Below are positions 20,177-28,818 of a stretch of DNA of 64,000 nucleotides, piece after piece. Each line of letters starts with the position of its first letter. Position 1 is the first letter of the stretch. The stretch comes from Octadecabacter temperatus (GTDB lineage: Bacteria > Pseudomonadota > Alphaproteobacteria > Rhodobacterales > Rhodobacteraceae). The DNA is taken from the NCBI RefSeq assembly GCF_001187845.1, contig NZ_CP012160.1:186001-250000 (forward strand), written 5' to 3'. A model generated the notes under the pieces. The model was not told where the DNA came from. It saw only the letters and a program-made list of their open reading frames with translations, and made no database searches. The position numbers and the translations under genes are program-made.

Positions 20177-21076
20177 ATGAGTACCGACATGCCGAAGCCG
20201 CAAAAGCTGATCGTCGTGAGCGGTCCGTCCGGCGCCGGTCGTTCAACGGCAATTAATGTCCTCGAAGATCTTGGCTTTGAAGCGATTGATAACGTTCCGA
20301 TGTCGTTGCTTCCCCGACTTACGCACGGCGAGCTTAACCGACCTTTGGCGATTGGGCTTGATGTACGAAACCGTGATTTCTCGATCGATGGCGTGAAGGA
20401 TTTGCTGGCACAATTGCGTGGTCGGGATGACGTCGAAGCGCAACTTTTGTTTCTTGAAGCCAACGAAGATACGCTCGTGCGGCGCTATTCCGAAACCCGT
20501 CGCCGTCACCCGCTGGCACCAGATGAGCCCGCCATTCAAGGCATCAGAAAAGAAGCCGAGTTGCTTTTGCCGTTGCGCGAAAAGGCCGAGTTCTTATTGG
20601 ACACCTCTGATCTGTCGCCTCATGACCTCAAGGCGAGCCTAACTGAGTGGTTTGGTGAAGACGGCGGTTCCTTGTTCGGGGTCAGTGTTCAGTCATTTTC
20701 CTACAAACGCGGCGCGCCGAAGGGTGTCGATATGACCTTTGATTGCCGATTTCTGAAAAACCCATACTGGGAGCCTGCGCTTCGCAAAATGACAGGGTTG
20801 GACCCCGCCGTTGGCAAACATATTCAGACCGACCCACGCTTTGACGAGTTTTCCAACAAAGTAACGGATTTGCTCCTAATGTTGCTTCCAGCGTTTCGCG
20901 ACGAAGGGAAATCACATTTGAGCATCGGGTTTGGGTGTACCGGAGGGCAACACCGGTCGGTCTTCGTAACGGAAGAGGTTGCGTTGGCCCTTGCGAAACA
21001 GGGTTGGCAGGTGTCTAAGCGACATCGAGAAATTGATCGGGCCTACTTGGGCGCGGTCCAGCAGGGCGGATCATAA
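20177..21076 (+). CDS. rapZ: RapZ, nucleotide-binding RNA-adapter protein
   Basis: 299 residues. N-terminal P-loop VSGPSGAGRST at 14-24 (GRS replaces the usual GKS, as is common in this family), a Walker-B-like FLEAN, and the C-terminal domain with FSYKRGAPKGVDMTFDCRFLKNPYW and FGCTGGQHRSV. In E. coli RapZ delivers small RNAs to RNase E to control glucosamine-6-phosphate synthase; alphaproteobacterial roles are less clear. Located between hprK and manX in the PTS operon. Confidence 0.93.
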   Translation: MSTDMPKPQKLIVVSGPSGAGRSTAINVLEDLGFEAIDNVPMSLLPRLTHGELNRPLAIGLDVRNRDFSIDGVKDLLAQLRGRDDVEAQLLFLEANEDTLVRRYSETRRRHPLAPDEPAIQGIRKEAELLLPLREKAEFLLDTSDLSPHDLKASLTEWFGEDGGSLFGVSVQSFSYKRGAPKGVDMTFDCRFLKNPYWEPALRKMTGLDPAVGKHIQTDPRFDEFSNKVTDLLLMLLPAFRDEGKSHLSIGFGCTGGQHRSVFVTEEVALALAKQGWQVSKRHREIDRAYLGAVQQGGS

Positions 21077-21086
21077 AATAGCAGAT

Positions 21087-21482
21087 TTGATCGGAATTGT
21101 TATCGTGGCGCATGGTGGCCTGGCGGCAGAATATCTGTCGGCGGTTGAGCACGTTGTCGGCACGCAAGCAGGGATGAAAGCCATCGCGATTGGCCCAGAG
21201 GACGACCGCGCCGCGAAGCAAGACGAGATATGTGACGCCGCGGATTCCGTCGATACGGGCAGCGGCGTTGTTATCGTGACAGATCTTTTCGGCGGCTCTC
21301 CGTCCAACTTGTCGTTACGTGCCTGTAGTCCGCAAAATCGACGGATTCTATATGGTGCGAACCTTCCGATGCTTGTGAAACTCGCAAAGTCGCGACGTAA
21401 GTCCGTGGTTGATGCCGTGTCTTCGGCGATGGACGCGGGCCGCAAATACATCGACAGTCACGTCGTCGAGCAGGACAATTAG
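21087..21482 (+). CDS. PTS EIIA component, mannose type
   Basis: 131 residues from a TTG start at 21087. Reading begins LIGIVIVAHGG with His9 as the expected phosphorylation site, then VIVTDLFGGSPSNLSL, which is a family motif. The longer ORF from 20979 would overlap rapZ by about 100 bases and has no homology. No EIIB or EIIC is nearby, so this is a regulatory phosphoacceptor and not part of a sugar transporter. Eight bases separate it from ptsH. Confidence 0.85.
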   Translation: MIGIVIVAHGGLAAEYLSAVEHVVGTQAGMKAIAIGPEDDRAAKQDEICDAADSVDTGSGVVIVTDLFGGSPSNLSLRACSPQNRRILYGANLPMLVKLAKSRRKSVVDAVSSAMDAGRKYIDSHVVEQDN

Positions 21483-21490
21483 AGGCTGAT

Positions 21491-21760
21491 ATGGCGCAAC
21501 GCACATTGAACATCATCAATATCAAAGGCTTGCACGCCCGCGCTTCGGCAAAATTTGTCGAAACCAGCGAACAATTTGATGCGCAAGCCGAAGTTTCCAA
21601 GGACGGAATGTCAGCAGACGGTGATAGCATCATGGGGCTTTTGATGTTGGCAGCTTCCAGCGGAACCTCTATTGAAGTTGAAACTAAAGGCCCTCAGGCC
21701 GATCAGCTCATGGATGCGCTGGACGCATTGGTGGCCGATAAGTTCGGAGAAGGGGACTAA
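21491..21760 (+). CDS. ptsH: HPr, PTS phosphocarrier protein
   Basis: 89 residues. The active-site motif KGLHARASAKF puts His15 as the EI phosphoacceptor; GDSIMGLLMLAAS contains the conserved regulatory serine (about 47) that HprK would modify. No enzyme I is in the window. With hprK, manX and rapZ it forms a regulatory PTS linked to ChvGI. A short hairpin overlaps the stop codon. Confidence 0.95.
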   Translation: MAQRTLNIINIKGLHARASAKFVETSEQFDAQAEVSKDGMSADGDSIMGLLMLAASSGTSIEVETKGPQADQLMDALDALVADKFGEGD

Positions 21761-21768
21761 CCCCTTTT
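21750..21768 (+). terminator. Terminator overlapping the ptsH stop codon
   Basis: AAGGGG and CCCCTT pair around a five-base loop that contains the TAA stop, and four T overlap the 3' arm. Short but with a U-run, it would end the chvI-ptsH operon. Confidence 0.55.
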
Positions 21769-21791
21769 CCTGATATGCTAGGAAGCAGCGT

Positions 21792-22667
21792 TTGACCGAC
21801 ATGTCGACAAGATCAAAGACGTCCAACGACGAGGCCGATGCACCCCGTGTGTACGACCGCGCTTCGCTGACCTATTCAGAGACGTTTGATAGCAATACCA
21901 AGCGTTGGTTTATCAAGGCGATGGAATGGGTGACGGGTAAGATTACCGTCGTGCGTCGCATCCGTGCGTTTGAAAAGATGGGCCAACCAAAGGGGCAGGC
22001 TTTTTGGCCCGCAACGATGAAGGTGATGGGGATTGAGATTCAAACCCCAGAAGACCAGTTGGACAACATCCCAGAAACAGGCCCCGTGATGTTTGTCGCC
22101 AACCACCCTCATGGGTTGGTTGATGGGATGGTATTGGCCGACCTGATCGGCCGCCGTCGCAATGATTACCGTATTCTTACTCGCTCGCTACTGACGGGTA
22201 TCGACGAAGCGGCATCCAGTTACATGATTCCGGTTCCGTTTCTGCACCAAGAAGATGCGCAAGAAAAGATGATCGAAATGCGCGCCAAATCTATGGAGCA
22301 CCTCGGCAATGGCGGTTTGATCGCCTTGTTCCCGTCAGGTGTGGTTGCAGCATCTGAAACGATGTGGGGTCCCGCGATTGAAGAAGAATGGAACGTCTTT
22401 ACAGCTAAGATGATCCGTCGTTCTGGCGCGACAGTCGTTCCGTGCTTCTTCCCAGGTAGCAATTCACGCGCCTACCAGATTGCAAACCAGCTGAGCGCGA
22501 CTTTGCGCCAAGGTCTGTTGATCCATGAAGTTGCGCACGCGTTCGACAAGCCGCAAAAGCCTGTCATCGGGACACCAATTCCGCCGGAAGAGGTCGCTGA
22601 ACGTAGTAAAGACCCACGCGCATTTATGGCGTGGCTACGTGAACACACGCTTGCGCTGAAGGAATAA
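21792..22667 (+). CDS. Lysophospholipid acyltransferase-family protein
   Basis: 291 residues. The PlsC-like motif NHPHGLVDG at 104-112 is an HX4D variant of the glycerolipid acyltransferase active site, followed by LIALFPSG near 175-183, the second family block. The TTG at 21792 lies six bases after GGAAG; an ATG at 21801 is the alternative. It probably acylates a lysophospholipid or related acceptor at the inner membrane. The exact substrate cannot be told. Convergent with the 3-hydroxybutyryl-CoA dehydrogenase gene, four bases apart. Confidence 0.8.
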   Translation: MTDMSTRSKTSNDEADAPRVYDRASLTYSETFDSNTKRWFIKAMEWVTGKITVVRRIRAFEKMGQPKGQAFWPATMKVMGIEIQTPEDQLDNIPETGPVMFVANHPHGLVDGMVLADLIGRRRNDYRILTRSLLTGIDEAASSYMIPVPFLHQEDAQEKMIEMRAKSMEHLGNGGLIALFPSGVVAASETMWGPAIEEEWNVFTAKMIRRSGATVVPCFFPGSNSRAYQIANQLSATLRQGLLIHEVAHAFDKPQKPVIGTPIPPEEVAERSKDPRAFMAWLREHTLALKE

Positions 22668-22671
22668 CGGT

Positions 22672-23547
22672 TTAGCGGGTCGGAACGGGCGTTTCACCGC
22701 GATAGTCGTAGAACCCTCGTTTGGTCTTGCGACCCAACCATCCGGCTTCCACATACTTCGTCAAAAGCGGGCAGGGGCGGTACTTGGTATCCGCTAACCC
22801 TTCATGCAGCACATTCATGATCGCAAGGCAGGTATCCAGACCAATGAAATCCGCGAGCTCAAGCGGCCCCATTGGGTGGTTCGCACCAAGCTTAAGTGAT
22901 GTGTCGATGGATTCAACATTCCCGACGCCCTCGTACAGCGCATAAACCGCCTCGTTGATCATCGGCATCAGAATGCGGTTAACGATAAAGGCGGGGAAAT
23001 CTTCAGCCGTGGCTGATGTCTTACCAAGGCGATCAACCACACCCTTACAGGCGTCATAGGTAGGCACATCTGTTGCGATCCCACGTATCAGTTCGACCAA
23101 TTGCATGATCGGAACTGGGTTCATGAAGTGGAATCCCATGAACTTTTCAGGGCGGTCAGTGCGCGATGCAAGCCGTGTGATAGAAATGGAGGATGTGTTC
23201 GAAGTTAGGATCGTGTCTGGTGTCAGGTGGGGAAGTAGATCATCGAAAATCGCTTGCTTGATAGTCTCGCGCTCGGTCGCGGCTTCGATAATTAAATCCG
23301 TTGGTCCGAGGTCGGTCAGCGAAAGCGTGGTGTTGATACGGCGCAGTCCCTCGTTCTTTTCTGTCTCGGTAATGAGTTCTTTAGATACCTGACGATCCAT
23401 ATTCTTGCCGACGCTTTTAAGCGCAGCAGAAAGAGCGTCTTCGCTGATGTCAGTCAGCAGCACGTCATATCCAGCCAATCCGCAGACGTGGGCAATTCCA
23501 TTGCCCATTTGCCCTGCACCTACGATGCCAATCCGTTCAATGCCCAT
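22672..23547 (-). CDS. 3-hydroxybutyryl-CoA dehydrogenase
   Basis: 291 residues. NAD(P)-binding Rossmann motif VGAGQMGNGIAH at 9-20, the catalytic HFMNPVP block with its His, the IVNRILMPMINEA segment and a C-terminal KTKRGFYDY. This is the Hbd/PaaH form, not the fused FadB. It interconverts acetoacetyl-CoA and 3-hydroxybutyryl-CoA, an early step of PHB turnover or the ethylmalonyl-CoA route. AAAGGG lies nine bases before the ATG. Confidence 0.93.
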   Translation of the reverse strand: MGIERIGIVGAGQMGNGIAHVCGLAGYDVLLTDISEDALSAALKSVGKNMDRQVSKELITETEKNEGLRRINTTLSLTDLGPTDLIIEAATERETIKQAIFDDLLPHLTPDTILTSNTSSISITRLASRTDRPEKFMGFHFMNPVPIMQLVELIRGIATDVPTYDACKGVVDRLGKTSATAEDFPAFIVNRILMPMINEAVYALYEGVGNVESIDTSLKLGANHPMGPLELADFIGLDTCLAIMNVLHEGLADTKYRPCPLLTKYVEAGWLGRKTKRGFYDYRGETPVPTR

Positions 23548-23710
23548 GCGTTCAGCCCTTTGTTAGTTGGCGCCACCATAGGCGGGTGCATGGGCACTCT
23601 CAAGCGCTGCAATTCAACACAAGTTTAGTCGAATGCTTGATTTAGGGATTTAGCAACACAACGGGCAGAAAGTGGGCAGCGGTGAGTGAAATTTAAGAAG
23701 GGTGGGACCC

Positions 23711-24532
23711 ATGAAAACCGAAGCGATTCTAGGGGGCGCAATGCGTTCCGCACCGTGCAGCTATGGATTATCAAAACTATTATTCAGAGGGCCGCGAAGG
23801 CCGACCGATGGCCGCTATATTGCCTTCCTCGGTGGATCCGAGACATTTGGCAGATACATTCCGAAACCGTTTCCTGAATTGATCGAAACAGCGATCGGGG
23901 AAGTTTGTATAAACCTTGGCAATCAGTCGGCAGGCCCCGATGTCTTTTTGCATGAGGCGGCGATCGAGTCGTTGTGCCATGATGCGGCCGCAACGGTAAT
24001 TCAAATTCCGGCGGCAACCAATCTCAGCAATCCGTTCTATAGGGTGCATCCTAGGCGCAATGATCGCTTTATCGCGCCAACAGAACGGTTGATCGCGCTC
24101 TATCCCGAATTGGATTTCGCTGAGATCGCATTCACAGGGCACTTGATTACGCGACTACGCGCAATTGACGATCAACGATTCATCATCGTGCGTGGTCAGC
24201 TTTGCAAAACATGGGTACACCGCATGAAGGCGCTTGTTGCGAAATGCACAGGTCCGACATTTCTGTTGTGGTTCGCTACACGGGCACCGCAGGACCCCAG
24301 TGTTGGTATTCATCCATCAAATCATCCGGCGTTTGTGACGCGCCCAATGGTTGAAGCGCTGCGTCCTTACGTCAGTGACATTATCGAAGTGATCGCCAAA
24401 CGGGGGGAGCTACGTGGCATGGTGTTTCCACCGCTTGAGGCGCTCGCGGCACAGGACATGCTTGGCGTTGAGGCGCATGAGGCCGCGGCAAAGGCGCTGC
24501 GTGCACCGTTGCTTTTTGGGCTTGGAGCTTAA
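23711..24532 (+). CDS. DUF6473-family protein
   Basis: 273 residues, soluble. Conserved blocks typical of this Rhodobacteraceae family: LLFRGPRR, YIAFLGGSETFGRYI, a NLGNQSAGPDVFL segment, FYRVHPRRNDRFI and LLWFATR. GGSETFG near a strand and the later Asn/His residues recall SGNH-hydrolase folds, but that is only a guess. ATG at 23711 has AGAAGGG about eight bases upstream; a GTG at 23702 is possible. Function unknown. Confidence 0.72.
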   Translation: MKTEAILGGAMRSAPCSYGLSKLLFRGPRRPTDGRYIAFLGGSETFGRYIPKPFPELIETAIGEVCINLGNQSAGPDVFLHEAAIESLCHDAAATVIQIPAATNLSNPFYRVHPRRNDRFIAPTERLIALYPELDFAEIAFTGHLITRLRAIDDQRFIIVRGQLCKTWVHRMKALVAKCTGPTFLLWFATRAPQDPSVGIHPSNHPAFVTRPMVEALRPYVSDIIEVIAKRGELRGMVFPPLEALAAQDMLGVEAHEAAAKALRAPLLFGLGA

Positions 24533-24549
24533 GGGGTGCTCAAACAGAA

Positions 24550-24574
24550 AAGGCCCGCCAAATTGGCGGGCCTT
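24550..24574. terminator. Bidirectional intrinsic terminator
   Basis: AAGGCCCGCC and GGCGGGCCTT form a perfect 10-bp stem around AAATT, with short T-rich flanks on both strands. It separates the convergent DUF6473 and etfA genes. Confidence 0.8.
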
Positions 24575-24595
24575 TCCATTAATAAATTCGCGCTA

Positions 24596-25525
24596 TTAGC
24601 CAAGCTTTTCAGTCAGCTCAGGTACAGCATCAAACAAGTCGGCGACAAGTCCGAAGTCGGCCACCTGAAAGATTGGCGCTTCTTCGTCTTTGTTAATCGC
24701 AACGATGACCTTTGAGTCCTTCATACCAGCAAGGTGCTGGATCGCGCCGGAAATACCGACAGCAACATAAAGGTCAGGCGCTACGACTTTACCCGTCTGG
24801 CCAACCTGCCAGTCGTTCGGTGCGTAACCGGAATCAACCGCCGCACGGGATGCGCCAACAGCGGCACCCAGTTTGTCAGCCAAACCTTCGATGAGTTTGA
24901 AGTCATCCTCAGAGCCAACACCACGACCACCAGACACAACCACACCCGCAGATGTCAGTTCCGGACGATCAGATGTTGCCACCTTGTCTTCAACCCACTC
25001 AGAAAGGCCCGCGTTACCCGCAGCCGCGATTTCTTCAACGGATGCAGAACCACCCATTTCAGCGGCATCGAATGTCGCTGTACGGATCGTCATAACCTTG
25101 GTTGCGTCAGACGACTTAACAGTCTGCAGCGCGTTACCAGCGTAGATCGGGCGCGTGAATGTATCAGCGTCAACCACAGCAACAACTTCAGAAATGATCA
25201 TCACGTCCATCATCGCCGCCACACGTGGCAGGATGTTCTTGGATGCAGCCGTAGAAGGCGCCGCAATGTGTGAGTAATCGCCAGCCAAACCAACAATCAG
25301 ATCAGCCATTGGTTCCGCCAGGTCGTGGCCGTAAGCATCGTCAGACGCGCATAGAACCTTGGACACACCGTCAAGCTTTGCGGCTTCAGCCGCAGCACCT
25401 TGGCAACCAGAACCGGCACAAAGAACGGTTACATCGCCCAGTGCTTTCGCAGCTGTAAGGGCCTTTGCTGTGCCGTCGACAGACAGCTCACCATTCACAA
25501 CTTCAGCAATCAGAAGAACAGCCAT
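24596..25525 (-). CDS. etfA: EtfA, electron transfer flavoprotein alpha subunit
   Basis: 309 residues. The C-terminal FAD domain has [14 protein letters not shown] and [23 protein letters not shown], diagnostic of EtfA. With EtfB it carries electrons from acyl-CoA dehydrogenases to ETF:quinone oxidoreductase. Its ATG shares one base with the etfB stop (TAATG), so the two are coupled. Confidence 0.97.
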   Translation of the reverse strand: MAVLLIAEVVNGELSVDGTAKALTAAKALGDVTVLCAGSGCQGAAAEAAKLDGVSKVLCASDDAYGHDLAEPMADLIVGLAGDYSHIAAPSTAASKNILPRVAAMMDVMIISEVVAVVDADTFTRPIYAGNALQTVKSSDATKVMTIRTATFDAAEMGGSASVEEIAAAGNAGLSEWVEDKVATSDRPELTSAGVVVSGGRGVGSEDDFKLIEGLADKLGAAVGASRAAVDSGYAPNDWQVGQTGKVVAPDLYVAVGISGAIQHLAGMKDSKVIVAINKDEEAPIFQVADFGLVADLFDAVPELTEKLG

Positions 25526-26283
25526 TATACAGCCCCCGCTTCTTTGAGTTTCTCAACCAGTTCATCGACAGATTTGACGATGATACCAGCGGCGCGTGTT
25601 TCAGGTTCGGCTGTTCCAACAACGGCCAAACGTGGGGCCGTATCGACGCCGTAATCTTCCGGTGTCTTTTCATCCATCGGCTTCTTCTTCGCCTTCATGA
25701 TGTTTGGAAGCGACGCGTAGCGTGGCTCGTTCAAACGGAGATCAACGGTAACGATGGCAGGCATCTTGACCTTGATGGTCTGCAAGCCGCCGTCAACTTC
25801 GCGTGTTACTGTCGCTGTGTCGCCGTCCACGTCCAGTTCGGATGCGAAAGTACCTTGCGACCAACCTGTCAGCGCGGCCAGCATCTGGCCTGTCGCGTTC
25901 ATGTCGTTGTCGATCGCCTGCTTACCAGCAAGAACCAGACCTGGCTGTTCTTCGTCGATGACCCCTTTCAGGATCTTCGCAACGGCCAGCGGTTCAATGT
26001 CGTTGTGCACGTCGTCGGTTGCGACAACCAAGATCGCGCGGTCAGCGCCCATCGCCAGCGCTGTGCGCAGCGTTTCTTGTGACTGCTTAACACCGATGGA
26101 TACGGCAATAACTTCTTCAGCTTTGCCTGCTTCCTTCAGACGGATCGCTTCTTCGACAGCAATCTCATCAAACGGGTTCATGGACATTTTGACGTTCGCA
26201 AGATCAACACCGCTTCCGTCCGCTTTAACACGAACTTTCACGTTATAATCGATCACGCGTTTGACGGGTACGAGGACCTTCAT
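25525..26283 (-). CDS. etfB: EtfB, electron transfer flavoprotein beta subunit
   Basis: 252 residues. N-terminus [19 protein letters not shown], the [19 protein letters not shown] block and [19 protein letters not shown] are typical of EtfB, which binds AMP and docks the dehydrogenase partner. GGGAG precedes the ATG. Likely recipients of its service in this window are the Mcd-type dehydrogenase and others elsewhere. A 176-base gap separates it from the adenosyltransferase upstream, so a separate promoter is possible. Confidence 0.97.
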   Translation of the reverse strand: MKVLVPVKRVIDYNVKVRVKADGSGVDLANVKMSMNPFDEIAVEEAIRLKEAGKAEEVIAVSIGVKQSQETLRTALAMGADRAILVVATDDVHNDIEPLAVAKILKGVIDEEQPGLVLAGKQAIDNDMNATGQMLAALTGWSQGTFASELDVDGDTATVTREVDGGLQTIKVKMPAIVTVDLRLNEPRYASLPNIMKAKKKPMDEKTPEDYGVDTAPRLAVVGTAEPETRAAGIIVKSVDELVEKLKEAGAV

Positions 26284-26459
26284 CAGCGTTTCTCCCTAGT
26301 TTGGTGCGTTGTACACCTGCTTAAAATTCTCAGTCCCGAATACCGCAGCCAGTGTGCGGAAAACAGGCCATAATCGACGTGAGAAGTGGTCCTGACGTCG
26401 CGTTTGTGAAAAAACGCCCAAAAATTTCACCATGTCAATGGTGTTCGCGCTATCACCGT

Positions 26460-27032
26460 CTATCTGTTAGCGCCTGGAACCCACAAAACGTCGTCCTTGC
26501 CGTCATTATTGGCGATGCGCGAGGCATTAAAGAACCAGTCAGACAGACGATTCAGGTATTTGATTCCCGCTGGGTTCACCGATTCTACGCTCGCAAGCTC
26601 AACAGAAAGGCGTTCAGCGCGACGGGATACCGTGCGACACAGGTGCAAATGCGCGGCTAAGGCAGAACCACCGGGTAAAATGAAGCTGCGCAGCGGTGAC
26701 AGCACGTCATTCATTACATCGATTTCGTTCTCGAGCCGTGTGACCTGCGCATCCGTAACCCGCAACGGCGGGTATTCGGCATCGACGTCCTTTTCCATGT
26801 CAGGGCGGCAAAGGTCTGCGCCAAGGTCGAAAAGATCATTCTGGATCATCGCCAGTTGCGCATCCATTTCATCGCTCGCGTGCAAACGCGCAAGACCAAC
26901 AGTCGCGTTGGTTTCATCAACCGTGCCATAGGCGTTCACGCGCTGGGAATGCTTTGCCACGCGGGTACCGTTGCCCAAGGCTGTTTCGCCAGCATCGCCA
27001 GTGCGCGTGTAGATCTTGTTTAGGACGACCAT
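26460..27032 (-). CDS. PduO-type cob(I)alamin adenosyltransferase
   Basis: 190 residues. The N-terminal signature KIYTRTGDAGETALGNGTRV (residues 6-25) is the ATP-binding motif of PduO-type enzymes; the C-terminal helix has RRAERLSVELA and YLNRLSDWFF. It makes adenosylcobalamin, needed by methylmalonyl- and ethylmalonyl-CoA mutases, which agrees with the mcd gene nearby. Its ATG directly follows the stop of the small HIG1-type gene, with no bases between. Confidence 0.93.
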   Translation of the reverse strand: MVVLNKIYTRTGDAGETALGNGTRVAKHSQRVNAYGTVDETNATVGLARLHASDEMDAQLAMIQNDLFDLGADLCRPDMEKDVDAEYPPLRVTDAQVTRLENEIDVMNDVLSPLRSFILPGGSALAAHLHLCRTVSRRAERLSVELASVESVNPAGIKYLNRLSDWFFNASRIANNDGKDDVLWVPGANR

Positions 27033-27236
27033 TTAGTTGCCCCCTTGGGTTTTGAAGTACGCAAAGCCCACAATCAAAACCACGGCGACAAATTGTGCCG
27101 CGATGCGCAGCTGCATGATCTTGTTGGACCGCTTGCCGTCTCCGCCGGCTTTGAATGTCGACAAGCCCCACGCAAGAATGGCCGCCACAACGAGGCAGGC
27201 AACAATGATGACATAGAAGAACGGGTCTTTTTCCAT
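27033..27236 (-). CDS. HIG1-domain (twin transmembrane) small protein
   Basis: 67 residues with two membrane segments (about 6-25 and 47-62) joined by a basic loop KAGGDGKRSNKIMQLRI, matching the HIG1 pattern. Mitochondrial HIG1 proteins associate with respiratory supercomplexes; bacterial members are mostly uncharacterised. AAGGAT lies eight bases before the ATG. It heads an apparent operon with the cobalamin adenosyltransferase and perhaps etfBA, all on the minus strand. Confidence 0.8.
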   Translation of the reverse strand: MEKDPFFYVIIVACLVVAAILAWGLSTFKAGGDGKRSNKIMQLRIAAQFVAVVLIVGFAYFKTQGGN

Positions 27237-27295
27237 GATGTCTTATCCTTGTAAGTTCGAAAGACAGCTAACAGGCGTAGCTAGAATTAAAAGCC

Positions 27296-28123
27296 TCAGC
27301 CCTTTCGCAACACGCGGTCCAATCCCCGAGACGTTAGGATTCTCCTTAGAAAACCCATCAAATAGGTCGGGGTTGTGACGTAATACCGCGGCTTTGGGTT
27401 TGGATGCGTAACAGCCTTAAGCAACTTTGCGGTCACGGCGGATGCGGGCAATTCAAACTTATCAGGGCCGGAATCCTCATAAAGGCGCTTACGAAGCGAC
27501 GCTTCATATTGCGCACGGCGGGGTGAGTTTTCCCAATCAATCCACTTCTCAAAGTGAGGGATCGACTTCTTGCGAATGTCGGACGTCACTGGGCCTGTGT
27601 TCATCGTCACGATCTTGATGTTCGTGTCTGCCATCTCAAGCCGCAGCGTATCAGTCAAACCCTCAAGCGCGAACTTTGTCGCGTTATAAGCTGACCGCCA
27701 GCGCATCGCGACCAGCCCAAGAACGGAAGAATGGTTGACGATTCGCCCATGCCCCTGCGCCCGCATCACCGGAATGACGCGTGTGCTCAGGTCATGGACG
27801 CCAAACACATTGGTTTCGAAATTCGCCCGCAACGCCTCCCGCGGGAGGTCCTCAGCCGCGCCCGGCGTGCCAAAGCCGCCGTTGTTGAACAGGGCATCCA
27901 ACGTACCGCCAGTGGCTGCCAACACTTCGGCAAGGCCCGTCTCAAGCGTTTTCGTGTCATTGTAATCCAGCAGAGGGCTTTCGAACCCTTCTGCCATCAG
28001 GCGCTCACAATCAGTGGCGTGCCGACAAGACGCAAACACACGCCACCCTGCTGCCCGCATACCGTGGGCCGCATCATAGCCGATTCCTGAAGAACAGCCG
28101 GTTATAAGAATAGATTTTTTCAT
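27296..28123 (-). CDS. Short-chain dehydrogenase/reductase
   Basis: 275 residues, classical SDR. Cofactor motif TGCSSGIG at 8-15, NNGG at 80-83, catalytic Ser132/133, Tyr146 and Lys150 in YNATK. The C-terminal half has RRAQYEASLRKRL and a hydrophobic end, similar to SDRs annotated as acting on retinol, steroids or fatty-acid derivatives, but no substrate can be assigned. Arg34 after the second strand suggests NADP preference. Confidence 0.88.
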   Translation of the reverse strand: MKKSILITGCSSGIGYDAAHGMRAAGWRVFASCRHATDCERLMAEGFESPLLDYNDTKTLETGLAEVLAATGGTLDALFNNGGFGTPGAAEDLPREALRANFETNVFGVHDLSTRVIPVMRAQGHGRIVNHSSVLGLVAMRWRSAYNATKFALEGLTDTLRLEMADTNIKIVTMNTGPVTSDIRKKSIPHFEKWIDWENSPRRAQYEASLRKRLYEDSGPDKFELPASAVTAKLLKAVTHPNPKPRYYVTTPTYLMGFLRRILTSRGLDRVLRKG

Positions 28124-28165
28124 GCAGTCTTCATGCCCCGCATGTCGCGGGGCAGCAAGGCTACA

Positions 28166-28651
28166 TTAAAGGTCGGCATCCGTCAGAAGGCGTTCTGCCA
28201 TCCAACCTTCAATGCCGCGATCAACAGTGCTGACATTCGCCCAGCCATCGGCGTTGACCGATAAAACTTCAAGCTCAGTACCGCTGTTCAGCGTTGTGAT
28301 GACATCAAAATTGGTCCCAGGCCCCATACGCATGTTCACGCGTGAACCGCCAACCCGACGAATATCAAGCACGGGTTCGACGACTGGCGCGACCGCTTCA
28401 ACGACTTCAACTTCATCAAGCGCCACGGCGTCAGCAACAGCAACTTCAACAGCCGTTGATGTCGGTTGCGCGATAATGTTGGATGAAGAAACAGACAGCA
28501 GCGTCGTCGTATCTGCGCGCGCAACGATTTCGGGCGCCTCAGCCTCAACTTCCGCTGTGACCCGCTCAACTGGAACGAAATCCGTTCCACCAGACATTTC
28601 GTAATAGCCCCAGCCCATAAAGGCGAAGGTAAGCCAAACATAGCTTCTCAT
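28166..28651 (-). CDS. SH3b-domain envelope protein
   Basis: 161 residues. A short hydrophobic N-terminus (about 4-17) may be a membrane anchor or signal. A low-complexity Val/Ala/Glu-rich linker (about 30-95) follows, then a bacterial SH3 domain: VNMRMGPGTNFDVITTLNSGTELEVL and GWANVSTVDRGIEGWMAERLL. Such domains often bind peptidoglycan. The gene diverges from parC. Confidence 0.82.
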   Translation of the reverse strand: MRSYVWLTFAFMGWGYYEMSGGTDFVPVERVTAEVEAEAPEIVARADTTTLLSVSSSNIIAQPTSTAVEVAVADAVALDEVEVVEAVAPVVEPVLDIRRVGGSRVNMRMGPGTNFDVITTLNSGTELEVLSVNADGWANVSTVDRGIEGWMAERLLTDADL

Positions 28652-28783
28652 TGTAAGAACCCCCCAGAGATTCTGTTTTTACTCAATCACTAACGAGACG
28701 TTAACAAATCTGTGATGATTTCGGGAGGGGGTTTCTAACGTAAGTTGCGGGGAAATTTTACGCGATTGCATCTGATTTCACCG

Positions 28784-28812
28784 TTGTCGCGCAAAACAGG
28801 CCCCGTTACACA
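28784..28812 (+). promoter_or_regulatory. Candidate promoter of parC
   Basis: TTGTCG at 28784-28789, 17-base spacer, TACACA at 28807-28812. The expected start site lies at about 28819, which is the parC ATG itself. Confidence 0.45.
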
Positions 28813-28818
28813 CGATCT

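Noticed and set aside
20979..21086. 36-codon upstream extension of the EIIA-Man gene
   Set aside because: It overlaps the end of rapZ and lies outside the EIIA fold, which starts at the TTG-coded residue before IGIVIVAHGG.
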